A stretch of DNA of 64,000 bases from Caulobacter sp. 17J80-11 (GCF_014349105.1 NZ_JACSJI010000001.1:248001-312000); one strand, 5' to 3'. Numbered from the stretch's first letter, positions 17,291 through 26,756 are shown. Numbers and translations: made by a program. Notes: a model not told the origin generated them from the letters alone.

Positions 17291-18379
17291 TCAGCGCTCG
17301 TCCTTGAAGATGGCCACGACCGGCTCGCGGTTGGAGGCGGCGCTGGCGCGGTACATGCCGGAGGTGTTGAAGCTCCAGGCGATCTCGCCCTTGCGGCCGA
17401 TGGCGATGATGCCGCCGTCGCCGCCCAGCGCGGTCAGGCGCTTCTGGATCACCTCGTCGGCGGCTGCCTGCAGGCTCATGCCTTCGTACTGGTCCAGCGC
17501 GCAGATCTCCCGGGCGACGGTCAGGCGGATGAAGTACTCGCCCGTGCCGGTGGCCGAGACGGCGCAGCTGTCGTTGGAGGCGTAGGTGCCCGCGCCGATG
17601 ATCGGGGTGTCGCCGACCCGGCCCCAGCGCTTGGCGGTGGTGCCGCCGGTCGAGGTGCCGGCCGCCAGGTCGCCGTTCTTGTCGTAGGCGACCACGCCGA
17701 CGGTGCCGAACTTGCGCTCGTCCAGCGGCGCGCGCTCGGCCTCCGCGTTCGGGGCCGGGGCGCCGGCCGGGCGCGGCGGGACCGGCAGGCCCTGCTTGGT
17801 CAGCTCGGTCACCAGCTGCTTCCAGCGGCGCTCAGTGAAGAAGAAGGACGGATCGACGATCTCAAGCTTCTGGTCGGCGGCGAAGGCTTCCGCGCCCTTG
17901 CCGATCAGCATGACGTGCTTGGAGTTGTCCATCACCGCGCGGGCCAGGGAGATCGGGTGGCGCACGGTGGTGACGCCGGCGACCGCGCCGGCCTTCAGGG
18001 TCGCGCCGTCCATGATGGCGGAGTCCAGTTCGTTGCGGCCCTCGGCGGTGAAGACCGCGCCGCGGCCGGCGTTGAACAGCGGATCGTCTTCCAGCAGGTG
18101 GATGGTGGCCTCGATGGCGTCCAGCGAGGTGCCGCCGTCGCGCAGCACCTTCGAACCGGTGTCCAGCGCCTTGGCCAATGCGGCGCGGTAGGCGGCCTCG
18201 GTCTGCGGGTCCATCTGCGCCCGCTCGATGATACCGGCGCCGCCGTGGATGACGATCGACCACTCGGGCTTCTTGTCGTCGTCCTTCCTGCGGTCCTTCT
18301 TGTCGCCGGCGTGCGCGGCGCCGGCGGCGAGCGCGGCCATGACGGCGGACAGGAGCAGGGCCTTCAGCGGCGTTTTCAT
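17291..18379 (-). CDS. Periplasmic isoaspartyl peptidase/L-asparaginase (Ntn hydrolase)
   Basis: Plant-type asparaginase of 362 residues that hydrolyses beta-aspartyl dipeptides and asparagine. A signal peptide (1-24, ending AHAG) implies export. Conserved parts are VIHGGAG near 43-49, the NAGRGAVFTAEGRNELDSAIMDG region near 103-125, and KFGTVGVVAYD near 222-232, in which the Thr becomes the N-terminal nucleophile after self-cleavage; TSTGGTTAKRWGRVGDTPIIGAG follows. An unusually charged KDKKDRRKDDDKK patch comes after the signal, and an Ala/Pro-rich insert sits just before the cleavage point. It lies between hmgA and hpd on the same strand, but an HPPD terminator stands upstream, so it is its own unit. 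Confidence 0.92.
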   Translation of the reverse strand: MKTPLKALLLSAVMAALAAGAAHAGDKKDRRKDDDKKPEWSIVIHGGAGIIERAQMDPQTEAAYRAALAKALDTGSKVLRDGGTSLDAIEATIHLLEDDPLFNAGRGAVFTAEGRNELDSAIMDGATLKAGAVAGVTTVRHPISLARAVMDNSKHVMLIGKGAEAFAADQKLEIVDPSFFFTERRWKQLVTELTKQGLPVPPRPAGAPAPNAEAERAPLDERKFGTVGVVAYDKNGDLAAGTSTGGTTAKRWGRVGDTPIIGAGTYASNDSCAVSATGTGEYFIRLTVAREICALDQYEGMSLQAAADEVIQKRLTALGGDGGIIAIGRKGEIAWSFNTSGMYRASAASNREPVVAIFKDER

Positions 18380-18429
18380 CGGCGGACTCCCCCACGGCCG
18401 CCCTGTCGTCGGGCGGTCCGTCTTGAAAC

Positions 18430-18459
18430 AAAAAGGGCGGGCGCTTGCGGCGCCCGCCC
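18430..18459 (-). terminator. Rho-independent terminator of the HPPD gene
   Basis: On the minus strand a perfect 10-bp GC stem (18459-18450 with 18444-18435) closes a 5-base loop and is followed by five T. It lies 11 bases beyond the HPPD stop codon. Confidence 0.9.
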
Positions 18460-18470
18460 GTCGGACGCTC

Positions 18471-19517
18471 TTAGGCGTCCACCTTGATCACGCCGCGGCG
18501 GATCTGGTCCAGCTCGATGGAGTCGAACAGGGCCTGGAAGTTGCCCTCGCCGAAAGCCTCGTTGCCCTTGCGCTGGATGACCTCGAAGAAGATCGGGCCG
18601 AACAGGTTGGCGGTGAAGATCTGCAGCAGCAGGCCTTCAGCCTCCGAACCGTCGATCAGGATGCGGTTCTTCTTCATTCGCTCGACGTCATGCCCGTGGC
18701 CCGGGATGCGCTTGTCGATCAGCTCGTAGTAGGTCTCGATGGTGTCCTGGAACTCGACGCCGCGGCGCTTCAGTTCCTCGACGGTCTCGAAGATGTCGCG
18801 CACGCCCAGCGCCAGGTGCTGGATGCCCTCGCCGCCGTAGTCCTTCAGGAACTCTTCGATCTGGGACTTGTCGTCCTGGCTTTCGTTCAGCGGGATGCGG
18901 ATCTTGCGGTCCGGCGCGATCATCGCCTGGCTGAACAGGCCGGTCGCCTTGCCCTTGATGTCGAAGTACTTCTGCTCTTCGAAGTTGAACACGTCGCCGT
19001 AGAAGCCCGACCAGGTGCGCATCTGGCCGCGGTGGACGTTGTGGGTCAGGTGGTCGAGGTACATCAGGCCGACCTCGTTCTCAGCCTCCTTTTCCGCGCC
19101 CGGCAGCGGCGTCCAGCCGGCCCAGGCGGCGTCCTTCTCGACCAGGTACAGCAGGCTGCCGCCGATGCCCTGCAGGGCGCGGACGTGCTCGAGCGAGTTG
19201 CCGGCGGCGTCGGCCGGCTTGGCGCCCAGGTCCAGGGCGCGCTTGTAGGCGGCTTCGGCGTCGGCGACGCGGAAGCCCATGGCGTTGGCCGAGCCGCCGT
19301 GCGCGGCGCGGAACTCGGCGCCCTGGCCGGTCGGCTCGCGGTTCAGCAGGAAGTTGATGTCGTTCTGCTTGTAGCGGACGACGTCCTTGGTCGGGTGCTT
19401 CGAGACGGCGGTGAAGCCGAGGCGTTCGAAGGTGGCGGCCATGGCGTCGGGGGTCGGGCTGGTGAACTCGACGAACTCGAAGCCGTCGGTGCCCATGGGA
19501 TTCTTGGCGTCGGCCAT
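18471..19517 (-). CDS. hpd: 4-Hydroxyphenylpyruvate dioxygenase
   Basis: Fe(II) enzyme of 348 residues that converts 4-hydroxyphenylpyruvate to homogentisate, the step before hmgA. Two vicinal-oxygen-chelate domains are visible. The iron ligands map to His156 in DHLTHNV, His234 in GIQHLAL and Glu312 in FFEVIQRKG. The C-terminal helix FGEGNFQALFDSIE is intact. ATG at 19517 follows GGAGACG. The gene has its own terminator (18430-18459), so expression is separate from the hmgA cluster further downstream. Confidence 0.96.
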   Translation of the reverse strand: MADAKNPMGTDGFEFVEFTSPTPDAMAATFERLGFTAVSKHPTKDVVRYKQNDINFLLNREPTGQGAEFRAAHGGSANAMGFRVADAEAAYKRALDLGAKPADAAGNSLEHVRALQGIGGSLLYLVEKDAAWAGWTPLPGAEKEAENEVGLMYLDHLTHNVHRGQMRTWSGFYGDVFNFEEQKYFDIKGKATGLFSQAMIAPDRKIRIPLNESQDDKSQIEEFLKDYGGEGIQHLALGVRDIFETVEELKRRGVEFQDTIETYYELIDKRIPGHGHDVERMKKNRILIDGSEAEGLLLQIFTANLFGPIFFEVIQRKGNEAFGEGNFQALFDSIELDQIRRGVIKVDA

Positions 19518-19668
19518 GATCGTCTCCGTTGGGGGTCGAACAGAAAAGTTGCGCGGAACCTAATGCCGGAGGTCGGCTGAGCCAAGCGTGCGGCGCGCGG
19601 GCGCGAGACTTTGTCCCGCAAGCCTGCTAGCACGGCCATATCCGCTCTCTCGCCGCGCGAAGGCCGAC

Positions 19669-20244
19669 GTGATCCGACCCCTCTACAACTGGGTGATGGC
19701 GCAGGCGAAAAGCCGCCACGCCCCCAAGGCGCTGGCCGCCGTCTCCTTCGCCGAAAGCTCGTTCTTCCCGATTCCGCCGGACGTCATGCTGGCGCCGATG
19801 ATCCTGGCGCGGCCGGAGAAGGCCTACCGCTACGCCCTGATCTGCACGATCGCCTCGGTGCTGGGCGGCTGCCTCGGCTACGCCATCGGCTACTTCCTGG
19901 AGCCGGTCGGCATCTGGCTCCTCAGCCTGCTGGGCCACGCCGAGGGCGTCGACCAGTTCAGGCATTGGTACGCCCAGTGGGGGCTGCTGGTGATCCTGGT
20001 GAAGGGCCTGACCCCGTTCCCCTACAAGGTGGTGACCATCGCCTCCGGCCTGGCGGCGTTCAACTTCCCCGTCTTCGTGGCCGCCTCGGTGGTCACGCGC
20101 GGCGCGCGGTTCTTCCTCGCCGCCTTCATCCTCAAGCGCTTCGGGCCGCAGATCCTGGAGGTGGTCGAGCGCCGCCTGGCCCTGGTCGCCGTGATCGTCA
20201 TCGCCCTGGTGGTCGTCGGCGTCCTGCTGGTGCGCCTGCTCTGA
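19669..20244 (+). CDS. YqaA/DedA-family membrane protein
   Basis: Inner-membrane protein of about 191 residues with the VTT (DedA/SNARE-associated) fold, a group connected with lipid scrambling and membrane homeostasis. Typical YqaA features are the early SFAESSFFPIPPDVML motif (amphipathic re-entrant segment), GCLGYAIGYFLEPVG, and KGLTPFPYKVVTIASGL, with a C-terminal membrane helix. The frame is open back to 19588, but the GTG at 19669, with GAAGG ahead, fits the family N-terminus. The DsbB-like gene follows 53 bases later on the same strand. Confidence 0.88.
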   Translation: MIRPLYNWVMAQAKSRHAPKALAAVSFAESSFFPIPPDVMLAPMILARPEKAYRYALICTIASVLGGCLGYAIGYFLEPVGIWLLSLLGHAEGVDQFRHWYAQWGLLVILVKGLTPFPYKVVTIASGLAAFNFPVFVAASVVTRGARFFLAAFILKRFGPQILEVVERRLALVAVIVIALVVVGVLLVRLL

Positions 20245-20297
20245 CCTGACGCGCCCGCCGCTCGACGCGGCGCGGCCTTGGAGTTAACTGTGCGGCC

Positions 20298-20822
20298 ATG
20301 AGCGTCCTGCGTTTCATCTTCCGCTGGTGGACCCTGTTCGCCCTGCTGGCCGCGGCCGCCATGCTGGCGACCGCGCACGGCTTCCAGCACTTCGCCGGCT
20401 ACGCGCCGTGTCACCTGTGCCTGGAGCAGCGCAAGCTCTACTGGGCGGCCATCGCCATCGCCCTGCCGGCCTCGGCCTGGGCCGTGTTCACCCGCTCGAA
20501 GGGCACGCCGCGCGTCGCGGCCTTCCTGCTGTTCGCGGTGTTCGCCAGCGAAGCGATCGTGGCGACCTTCCACGCGGGCGTGGAGCTGAAGTGGTGGCGC
20601 GGGCCGGAGAGCTGCACCGGCGGCGGCGGCTCGGTCGACATCGCCGGCCTGCAATCGCTGCTGACCGGCGGCTCGTTCCAGCCGCCGATGTGCGACGTGG
20701 CGGTCTGGAGTTGGGGCGGCCTGTCGATGGCCGGCTGGAACGCGGTGATCGCTACCGGGTTGGCGCTGGCCAGCCTGATCGCCTCGATGCGCCGCAAGGA
20801 GAACGTCTTCCGTGGCCGATAA
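20298..20822 (+). CDS. DsbB-family disulfide bond formation protein
   Basis: Inner-membrane protein of 174 residues with four membrane segments. The DsbB hallmark is the CHLC pair near residues 37-40 within YAPCHLCLEQRK, and a second pair of cysteines (CTGG near 108 and MCDV near 130) lies in the second periplasmic loop. It would reoxidise a DsbA-type thiol oxidase and pass electrons to ubiquinone. Its last 11 bases overlap the start of coq7, the ubiquinone-biosynthesis hydroxylase, a suggestive pairing because DsbB uses quinone as acceptor. Confidence 0.88.
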   Translation: MSVLRFIFRWWTLFALLAAAAMLATAHGFQHFAGYAPCHLCLEQRKLYWAAIAIALPASAWAVFTRSKGTPRVAAFLLFAVFASEAIVATFHAGVELKWWRGPESCTGGGGSVDIAGLQSLLTGGSFQPPMCDVAVWSWGGLSMAGWNAVIATGLALASLIASMRRKENVFRGR

Positions 20823-21375
20823 GCCGCCGCTCGCCCGCCCGGGGCTCGACGCCGTGCGCCAGCGTCTTGGCGAGATCCTGCGCGTCGACCACGCCGGCGA
20901 GCTGGGCGCGGTGCACATCTATCGCGGCCAGCGCGCGGTGTTCGCCGCGGCCGCCGGCAAGGGCAAGATCTCCGGCGACCTGCTGGAGATGGAGGCGCAC
21001 GAGAAGGCCCATCTGGATCGCTTCGACCGCCTGCTGAACGAGCAGAAGGTGCGCCCGACCCTGATGGCGCCGCTGTGGCGCGCCGCCGGCTTCACCCTGG
21101 GCGTCGGCACGGCGCTCATGGGCGAGAAGGCCGCCCACGCCTGCACCGAGGCGGTCGAGAACGTCATCGAGCAGCATTACGCCGGCCAGATCGCCGAGCT
21201 TGAGGCGCGCGAACCGGAGCTGGCCGCCGAACTGTCGAAGTTCCGCGACGACGAACTGGCCCACCGCGACAAGGCCGTCCAAGAGGGCGCCCGCGAGGCC
21301 CCCGGCTACGCCGTCCTGTCCGCCGTGATCCGCGCCGGCTGCCGCGCGGCCATCAAGATCAGCGAGAAGGTTTAG
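20812..21375 (+). CDS. coq7: Demethoxyubiquinone hydroxylase Coq7
   Basis: Di-iron hydroxylase of 187 residues for the penultimate step of ubiquinone synthesis. The ferritin-like ligand motifs are all present: RVDHAGELGAVHIYRGQ near 22-38, EMEAHEKAHLDRF near 60-72, ENVIEQHYAGQI near 120-131 and DDELAHRDKA near 147-156. It starts with GTG at 20812 inside the DsbB-like gene (11-base overlap), so translation is coupled. A palindromic repeat begins two bases after its stop codon. Confidence 0.94.
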   Translation: MADKPPLARPGLDAVRQRLGEILRVDHAGELGAVHIYRGQRAVFAAAAGKGKISGDLLEMEAHEKAHLDRFDRLLNEQKVRPTLMAPLWRAAGFTLGVGTALMGEKAAHACTEAVENVIEQHYAGQIAELEAREPELAAELSKFRDDELAHRDKAVQEGAREAPGYAVLSAVIRAGCRAAIKISEKV

Positions 21376-21376
21376 G

Positions 21377-21568
21377 CTCCTTCTCCCCTTGAGGGAGAAG
21401 GAGGGACCCGTCCACCGGAGCCCGAAGGGCGCAGGTCTGGACGGGAGGATGAGGGGTCTCGCGACCTCTCAGCCTCGAACCGCCGCGCGACCCCTCATCC
21501 TCCCGCGCAACCCTCCGCTTGCGCTCCGGGGCGCGGGCTCCGTCCTTCTCCCTCAGGGGGAGAAGGAG
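21377..21568. repeat. GC-rich intergenic palindromic element A
   Basis: This gap between convergent coq7 and the esterase-like gene is filled by nested inverted repeats. An 11-bp perfect hairpin (21377-21387 with 21393-21403) is followed by a 16-bp perfect inverted repeat (21443-21458 with 21489-21504), and a third hairpin of CTTCTCCC type lies at about 21544-21567. It resembles elements at 25507-25675 and 54146-54296 in base composition and nested layout. The strong hairpins could also terminate both genes. Confidence 0.75.
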
Positions 21569-22501
21569 CTATTGCACCCAATCGAACGCCAGCAGCAGCG
21601 TCCGCTGGCCGTCGGAGAAGTTGTCGTCGGACAGCAGGTACACGCGCGTGCCGGCTTCGCTGCGCACCGCGCTCATCGCCTCGAAGTTGTCGACGCTCGC
21701 CGGCCGTTCCAGCGCCAGCAGCTCCCGCCCGCCGGCCTTCAGGCGGATGCGGCTGCCGCGCACCGGGTCCCAGGCGCGGTACAGCAGGAGCGGCTCGGGG
21801 CCTTCCATGTCGGCGGCGACCAGGCCGAAGCCGCCGGGCGCCGAGCCCAGGTCGACCGGCGCGCAGGCGCCCGACAGACGGCAGACGAAGGTGCGGCCGT
21901 CCTCGACCCCGGCCAGGTAGGCGTCGGCGCCCTTCGCCGGCCAGGCGGCGAGCGCCTCCAGGCCCTCGTTCTCGCCCATGCGCACGTCCGGGATCGGTCC
22001 GCGGACCGGGCGCCCGCCGCCGGCCGGATAGACCAGCACGCGGTGGTCGCGCTCGAAGCTGACCAGGGTGCGCCCGTCGGCCAGCACCGCCAGGCCCTCG
22101 GCGTCGCCCTCGGCCTTGCCCTGCAGCGCCGCGCCGGTCTCGCCGGTCAGCGGCTTCAGGCGCGCGTCGGTCAAGCCGACCAGGCGTCCCTGCGTGTCGA
22201 ACGCCAGCTTGGCCTCGAACAGGTCGCCGTCGTCGCTGACCGCCATCAGCCGCCCGTCGGTCCCGATGCGCAGGTCCGACAGGCCGTGCAGGCGCGAGGT
22301 GTCGGGACTGGCGAGGGCGATGCCGCCGGCGTAGCGCAGGCCGGCCGGCGCCTCGATCCCGAGCGGGACCGGCGTGGCGGTCACCCGCACGGCGGCCCAG
22401 CGCGGCTCCGGCTGGCCGGCCGCGGGCTCACTGTGACGCTCGGGCGCGGCGCAGGCGGAGAGCGCCGCCAGAGCGGCCAGGACGGCGAGGGCGGATCTCA
22501 T
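21569..22501 (-). CDS. Lipoprotein, esterase-like activity of phytase family
   Basis: A 310-residue predicted lipoprotein (lipobox LSAC with Cys17). The body looks like a beta-propeller of the esterase-like-activity-of-phytase domain type (PF13449-like), with phrases such as [45 protein letters not shown] and the terminal [22 protein letters not shown]. Its true activity is unproven. Its ATG overlaps the CobT stop codon by 4 bases (ATGA), so it is translationally coupled to cobT; this neighbour pairing also recurs in other alphaproteobacteria to my knowledge. Confidence 0.85.
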   Translation of the reverse strand: MRSALAVLAALAALSACAAPERHSEPAAGQPEPRWAAVRVTATPVPLGIEAPAGLRYAGGIALASPDTSRLHGLSDLRIGTDGRLMAVSDDGDLFEAKLAFDTQGRLVGLTDARLKPLTGETGAALQGKAEGDAEGLAVLADGRTLVSFERDHRVLVYPAGGGRPVRGPIPDVRMGENEGLEALAAWPAKGADAYLAGVEDGRTFVCRLSGACAPVDLGSAPGGFGLVAADMEGPEPLLLYRAWDPVRGSRIRLKAGGRELLALERPASVDNFEAMSAVRSEAGTRVYLLSDDNFSDGQRTLLLAFDWVQ

Positions 22502-24447
22502 CGGCCGGCGGCGGCCCCGGCTTGCGCCAGGCTGGCCTTGGCGAAGCGCTTCAGCGCGCCGCCCGCCTCGAAGGCGCGGGTGCGCCCCGGCTCCGGACGG
22601 CCCATGGCCTTGGGGCGCTCGTCAAACAGCTCGGCCAGCTTTTCGACCATGGCGCCGCCCAGCTGTTCGACGTCCACGATGGTCACGGCGCGCTGGTAGT
22701 AGCGGGTCACGTCGTGGCCGATGCCGATGGCGATCAGCTCGACCGGCGAGGCGGTCTCGATCTCGCCGATCACCTGGCGCAGGTGGCGTTCCAGATAGTG
22801 GCCGGAGTTCACCGACAGGGTGGAGTCGTCGACCGGCGCGCCGTCGGAGATCACCATCAGGATGCGCCGCGCCTCGGGCCGGCCGATCAGGCGCTGGTGC
22901 GCCCACATCAGCGCCTCGCCGTCGATGTTCTCCTTCAAGAGGCCCTCGCGCATCATCAGGCCGAGGTTCTTGCGCGCCCGCCGCCAGGGGCTGTCGGCGG
23001 GCTTGTAGACGATGTGGCGCAGGTCGTTCAGGCGGCCCGGGTTCTGCGGCTTGCCGGCCTTGATCCAGGCGTCGCGCGACTGGCCGCCCTTCCAGGCGCG
23101 GGTGGTGAAGCCCAGGACCTCGGTCTTCACGCCGCAGCGCTCCAGCGTGCGGGCCAGGATGTCGGCGCACACCGCCGCCACCATGATCGGCCGCCCGCGC
23201 ATGGAGCCGGAATTGTCGAGCAGGATGGTCACCACCGTGTCGCGGAACGGGGTGTCCTCCTCCTGCTTGAAGCTGAGCGGCGCGGTCGGATCGACGATCA
23301 CCCGGGTCAGGCGCGCGGCGTCCAGCACGCCTTCCTCCAGGTCGAAGCTCCAGGCGCGGTTCTGCTGGGCCAGCAGGCGCCGCTGCAGCCGGTTGGCCAG
23401 GCGCGAGACCACGCCCGACACGGTCGACAGCTGCTGGTCCAGGAAGGCGCGCAGGCGGTCCAGCTCCTCCGGATCGCACAGGTCCTCGGCCGCGACCTCC
23501 TCGTCGAAGGCGCGGGTGAACACCTTGTAGGCCGGCTCGACCGCGCCGGTGTCCTTGATGTCGGGGCGGTTGGGCAGCACGCCTTCGCCCAGCTCCGGGC
23601 CCTCGTCGGACATCTCGGCGTCGGCGTCGAGATCGCTGTCGCCGGCCTGCTGGTCGACGCTCGAGCTGTCGGACGAGGCGTCTTCGCCCCGCTCCATGGA
23701 GGCGCCGTCCTGGCCCTGGCTGTCGCCGCCGCTGTCGTCGTCCTCGCCCTCTTCGGGTTGGGCGCCCTGGTCCTCTTCGCCTTCCTCGTCGGCGGTGTCC
23801 TCGGCGGTGGCTTCGGTCTCGCCCATCTCCAGGTCGCGCAGCACGGCCTTGGCGATCTTGGCGAAGGCCGACTGGTCGTGCAGGGCGGAGAGCAGCCGGT
23901 CCAGCTCGCGCCCGGCCCGGCGCTCGATGTTCTCGCGTACCAGCTCGACGGCGATGCGGCTGCCGTCCGGCGGGCCCTCGCCGGTCAGTCGCTCGCGCAC
24001 CATCAGGTGCAGGGCGTCGGCCAGCGGCACCTGGGCTGGATCGGTGACCCGGTTCAGGCCGGTCTTCTCCAGCCGGTGCTCGAGCGCGGCGGCCAGGTTG
24101 GCCTTCACGCCACCCAGGGTGTTGGCCCCGATCGCGTCGATGCGGGCCTGCTCCAGCGCCTCGAACACGGCGGCGGCCTCGCTGCCGGCCGGACGCGCCT
24201 TGGCGTAGGCGGCCGCGTCATGGTGGGCCAGGCGCAGCGCCATCTGGTCGGCCAGGCCGCGAATGCGCGCGGCGTCGCGCGAACTCAGGTCGCGCGGCGG
24301 ATGCGGCAGCACCGCCACGTTGCCGGCCAGCCGCGGACCGTCGCCGGAGAAGGTGATCTCCAGGTCCGGCTGCTCGGCCAGCGAGCGGGTGGCGTGCGCC
24401 AGCGCGCGCTTGAACGGCTCGACGGGGCTCTCGGTCTTGGACGCCAT
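22498..24447 (-). CDS. cobT: Aerobic cobaltochelatase subunit CobT
   Basis: Large subunit (649 residues) of the ATP-dependent cobalt-inserting complex CobN-CobS-CobT of aerobic cobalamin synthesis. The N-terminal part (1-200) is followed by a very acidic Glu/Asp-rich linker at about 215-300. The von Willebrand A domain in the C-terminal half carries the MIDAS motif DNSGSMRG near residue 411. It starts 13 bases after the cobS stop, and both genes form one unit with the coupled esterase-like gene. CobN is not in the window. Confidence 0.94.
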   Translation of the reverse strand: MASKTESPVEPFKRALAHATRSLAEQPDLEITFSGDGPRLAGNVAVLPHPPRDLSSRDAARIRGLADQMALRLAHHDAAAYAKARPAGSEAAAVFEALEQARIDAIGANTLGGVKANLAAALEHRLEKTGLNRVTDPAQVPLADALHLMVRERLTGEGPPDGSRIAVELVRENIERRAGRELDRLLSALHDQSAFAKIAKAVLRDLEMGETEATAEDTADEEGEEDQGAQPEEGEDDDSGGDSQGQDGASMERGEDASSDSSSVDQQAGDSDLDADAEMSDEGPELGEGVLPNRPDIKDTGAVEPAYKVFTRAFDEEVAAEDLCDPEELDRLRAFLDQQLSTVSGVVSRLANRLQRRLLAQQNRAWSFDLEEGVLDAARLTRVIVDPTAPLSFKQEEDTPFRDTVVTILLDNSGSMRGRPIMVAAVCADILARTLERCGVKTEVLGFTTRAWKGGQSRDAWIKAGKPQNPGRLNDLRHIVYKPADSPWRRARKNLGLMMREGLLKENIDGEALMWAHQRLIGRPEARRILMVISDGAPVDDSTLSVNSGHYLERHLRQVIGEIETASPVELIAIGIGHDVTRYYQRAVTIVDVEQLGGAMVEKLAELFDERPKAMGRPEPGRTRAFEAGGALKRFAKASLAQAGAAAGR

Positions 24448-24460
24448 CCGCGTGGCCCCC

Positions 24461-25468
24461 TTAGGCCACCTTCACCCGCGCGGCGCTCTCCGGCAGGTCG
24501 GTCCCGAAGGCGCGCTGGTAGAACTCGGCCACGGTCGGGCGCTCCAGTTCGTCGCACTTGTTCAGGAAGGTCATGCGGAAGGCCATGCCCACGTCGCCGC
24601 CGAAGATGGTGGCGTTCTGGGCCCAGGTGATCACCGTGCGCGGGCTCATCACCGTGGAGATGTCGCCGTTCATGAAGGCGTTGCGGGTCATGTCGGCCAC
24701 GCGGACCATGGCGGCGATGGCGCGCTTGCCCTCCGGGGTGTCGTACTCCGGGGCCTTGGCCAGAACGATGTGCTGCTCGGTGTCGTGGTCCAGGTAGTTC
24801 AGGGTGGTGACGATGTTCCAGCGGTCCATCTGGCCCTGATTGATCTGCTGGGTGCCGTGGTACAGCCCCGTCGTGTCGCCCAGGCCGATGGTGTTGGTGG
24901 TCGAGAACAGGCGGAACCACTTGTTCGGGCGGATCACCCGGTTCTGGTCCAGCAGGGTCAGGCGCCCTTGAGCCTCCAGCACGCGCTGGATCACGAACAT
25001 CACGTCCGGGCGGCCGGCGTCGTATTCGTCGAAGACCAGCGCGATCGGGCGCTGGATGGCCCAGGGCAGCATGCCCTCGCGGAATTCGGTGACCTGCTTG
25101 CCTTCGCGCAGCACGATGGCGTCCTTGCCGACCAGGTCGATGCGGCTGACGTGGCTGTCCAGGTTCACCCGCACCAGCGGCCAGTTCAGCCGGGCGGCGA
25201 TCTGCTCGACGTGGGTCGACTTGCCGGTGCCGTGATAGCCCTGGACCATCACCCGGCGGTCGTAGGCGAAGCCGGCGCAGATCGCGATCGTGGTCTGCGG
25301 GTCGAACCGGTAGGCCGGGTCGATCTCCGGCACGTGCGGGTCGGCGGTCTCGAACGCCGGCACGGTCATGTCACTGTCGACCCCGAAGACCTCGCGCACC
25401 GACACGCGGCGGTGCGGCTCCATGGCCAGCAGGGGATCGGTTTCGGCGGGGGCGGTGCTCACGGACAT
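24461..25468 (-). CDS. cobS: Cobaltochelatase AAA+ ATPase subunit CobS
   Basis: AAA+ motor of the cobaltochelatase, 335 residues. Walker A is GYHGTGKST at 77-85, Walker B is ALVFDEYD near 143-150, and sensor-like [11 protein letters not shown] lies near 188-198. The N-terminal [14 protein letters not shown] segment is typical of CobS. It is the first gene of the cobS-cobT-esterase unit. Upstream there is a 207-base gap filled by palindromic element B, so its promoter must lie in or just after that repeat. Confidence 0.95.
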   Translation of the reverse strand: MSVSTAPAETDPLLAMEPHRRVSVREVFGVDSDMTVPAFETADPHVPEIDPAYRFDPQTTIAICAGFAYDRRVMVQGYHGTGKSTHVEQIAARLNWPLVRVNLDSHVSRIDLVGKDAIVLREGKQVTEFREGMLPWAIQRPIALVFDEYDAGRPDVMFVIQRVLEAQGRLTLLDQNRVIRPNKWFRLFSTTNTIGLGDTTGLYHGTQQINQGQMDRWNIVTTLNYLDHDTEQHIVLAKAPEYDTPEGKRAIAAMVRVADMTRNAFMNGDISTVMSPRTVITWAQNATIFGGDVGMAFRMTFLNKCDELERPTVAEFYQRAFGTDLPESAARVKVA

Positions 25469-25506
25469 GGGCGTTATCTAAGCGCGCGACGGGGCGCGGT
25501 CGAGCC

Positions 25507-25675
25507 CTTCTCCTCCCCTGTGAGCGTAGCGAAACGGGGGAGGGGGACCACGCGAAGCGTGGTGGAGGGGGCGAACGGGGAGCGCAGCGCCAAAACGTCC
25601 TTGAAAGCGGCGGCGGTTCGCCCCCTCCACCGCCTTCGGCGGTCCCCCTCCCCCGCTGCGCAGGGGAGGAGAAAG
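25507..25675. repeat. GC-rich intergenic palindromic element B
   Basis: A large nearly symmetrical palindrome between cobS and the J-domain gene. Outer arms of CTTCTCCTCCCC type (25507-25518, with the mirrored copy at about 25662-25674) enclose GGGGGAGGGGGACC, a small CACGCGAAGCGTG hairpin, and GGTGGAGGGGGCGAAC. The other half repeats the same words in inverse orientation (GTTCGCCCCCTCCACC, then CCGCCTTCGGCGG and TCCCCCTCCCCC). It shares the GGGGGAGGGGGACC-hairpin-GGTGGAGGGGG core with the element at 54146-54296. Confidence 0.8.
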
Positions 25676-26350
25676 TTACGCCATCCCGGTCTTCTGCAGG
25701 GTCTTGTAGGCCTTGATCACGCGCTGGAGCTTGTGCTCGGCCGAGCGGTCGCCGCCGTTGGCGTCGGGGTGGCAGCGCTTGACCAGGTCCAGGTAGCGGG
25801 CGCGGATCGCCTCCTTGTCGGCGTTGTCGTCCAGGTCGAGGTCGGCGAGGGCCTGGCGCTCCAGCTTGCCGAGCCGGCGCGTGGAGGTCTCGGCCTCGGC
25901 CCGGGCGCGGCGCTTGGCGGCCCCGAAGATGCCGAACGGGTCGGCGTAGGCCCCGGCGCCGCCGGTGTTCTGCCCGCCCATCTTGGCGGCGAAGGCGGCC
26001 GCCTCGCGCGAGTTCGGCGAGGCCTTGAACGCCCAGGTCGGCCGGCCGCCCGTGGTCAGCTCGTCCTCGCGGGCGCGACGGATCTGGCCCTCGTTCATGC
26101 CGGCGAAATAGTCCCAGCTCTTGTTGTACTCGGCCGCGTGCGGCTGGCAGAAGTCGTAGAACTGGTTGGGAAGGTCGCGCGACTTGGGCGCCTTGGCGGT
26201 GGCCACCGACAGGCAGTCCGGATGGTCGCAACGCTTCTCGCCCGGCTTCAGGCGATTGACGTCGTTCTTCGCGGCCTCCTCCTCCTCGGATTTGGGAGGA
26301 CGGACGCGGATGTCCACGAACTTGGGCTTGTATTGAAACGCGCCGCTCAT
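25676..26350 (-). CDS. J-domain (DnaJ-like) co-chaperone protein
   Basis: A 224-residue soluble protein with a J domain at its C-terminus (about 165-220), including the essential HPD tripeptide in KRCHPDANGGDRS, which stimulates Hsp70 ATPase. The N-terminal part has Cys/His pairs (RCDHPDCLS near 41-49 and FCQPHAAEYNK near 67-77) that may bind metal, followed by a conserved region WDYFAGMNE. Unlike DnaJ there is no Gly/Phe or zinc-finger domain after J. The order BolA / J-domain / CobS / CobT is common in alphaproteobacteria. It is divergent from the bolA gene with 48 bases between starts. Confidence 0.9.
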   Translation of the reverse strand: MSGAFQYKPKFVDIRVRPPKSEEEEAAKNDVNRLKPGEKRCDHPDCLSVATAKAPKSRDLPNQFYDFCQPHAAEYNKSWDYFAGMNEGQIRRAREDELTTGGRPTWAFKASPNSREAAAFAAKMGGQNTGGAGAYADPFGIFGAAKRRARAEAETSTRRLGKLERQALADLDLDDNADKEAIRARYLDLVKRCHPDANGGDRSAEHKLQRVIKAYKTLQKTGMA

Positions 26351-26398
26351 GATCCGAAGTCTAAGCCCGAAAGAGTCGCTTTCAAGGAAACCCGTGAA

Positions 26399-26680
26399 AT
26401 GTCCCCAGGCTCTGTGACGCAGGCGTTACGGCGGAAGCTGGAAACCGCCTTCAGCCCCGACCGGCTGGAGATCGTCGACGACAGCGCTCGCCACGCCGGC
26501 CACGCCGGAACGCGCGAAGGCGGAGAGAGCCATTTCAACGTGGTGATCGTGTCGGCGGCTTTCGAGGGCTTGACGCGCGTCGAACGTCAGAGGCGCGTCA
26601 ACGCGGCCCTGCGCGAAGAACTGGCCGGCCCGGTCCACGCCCTTTCCATCAAGGCATTGTCCCCTTCCGAGACCGGCTGA
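26399..26680 (+). CDS. BolA-family protein
   Basis: A compact 93-residue protein of the BolA fold, which partners monothiol glutaredoxins in iron-sulfur and iron sensing. The core signature is GGESHFNVVIVSAAFEG, followed by RVERQRRVNAALREEL and VHALSIKAL. The frame is open far upstream, but the ATG at 26399 (with AAGGAA ahead) gives the normal family size. An earlier start would run antisense through the J-domain gene and is rejected. It is divergent from the J-domain gene. Confidence 0.92.
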   Translation: MSPGSVTQALRRKLETAFSPDRLEIVDDSARHAGHAGTREGGESHFNVVIVSAAFEGLTRVERQRRVNAALREELAGPVHALSIKALSPSETG

Positions 26681-26756
26681 GGATTGATTCACCTCGTCTT
26701 AAAATGGTCACGATAAAACAATCCCCGACCGAGACGCCGTCCGTAGGGGGGAGGGC

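Noticed and set aside
24263-26398. The long upstream extension of the BolA frame
   Set aside because: It runs antisense through CobS and the J-domain gene. The BolA fold and length fit the ATG at 26399.
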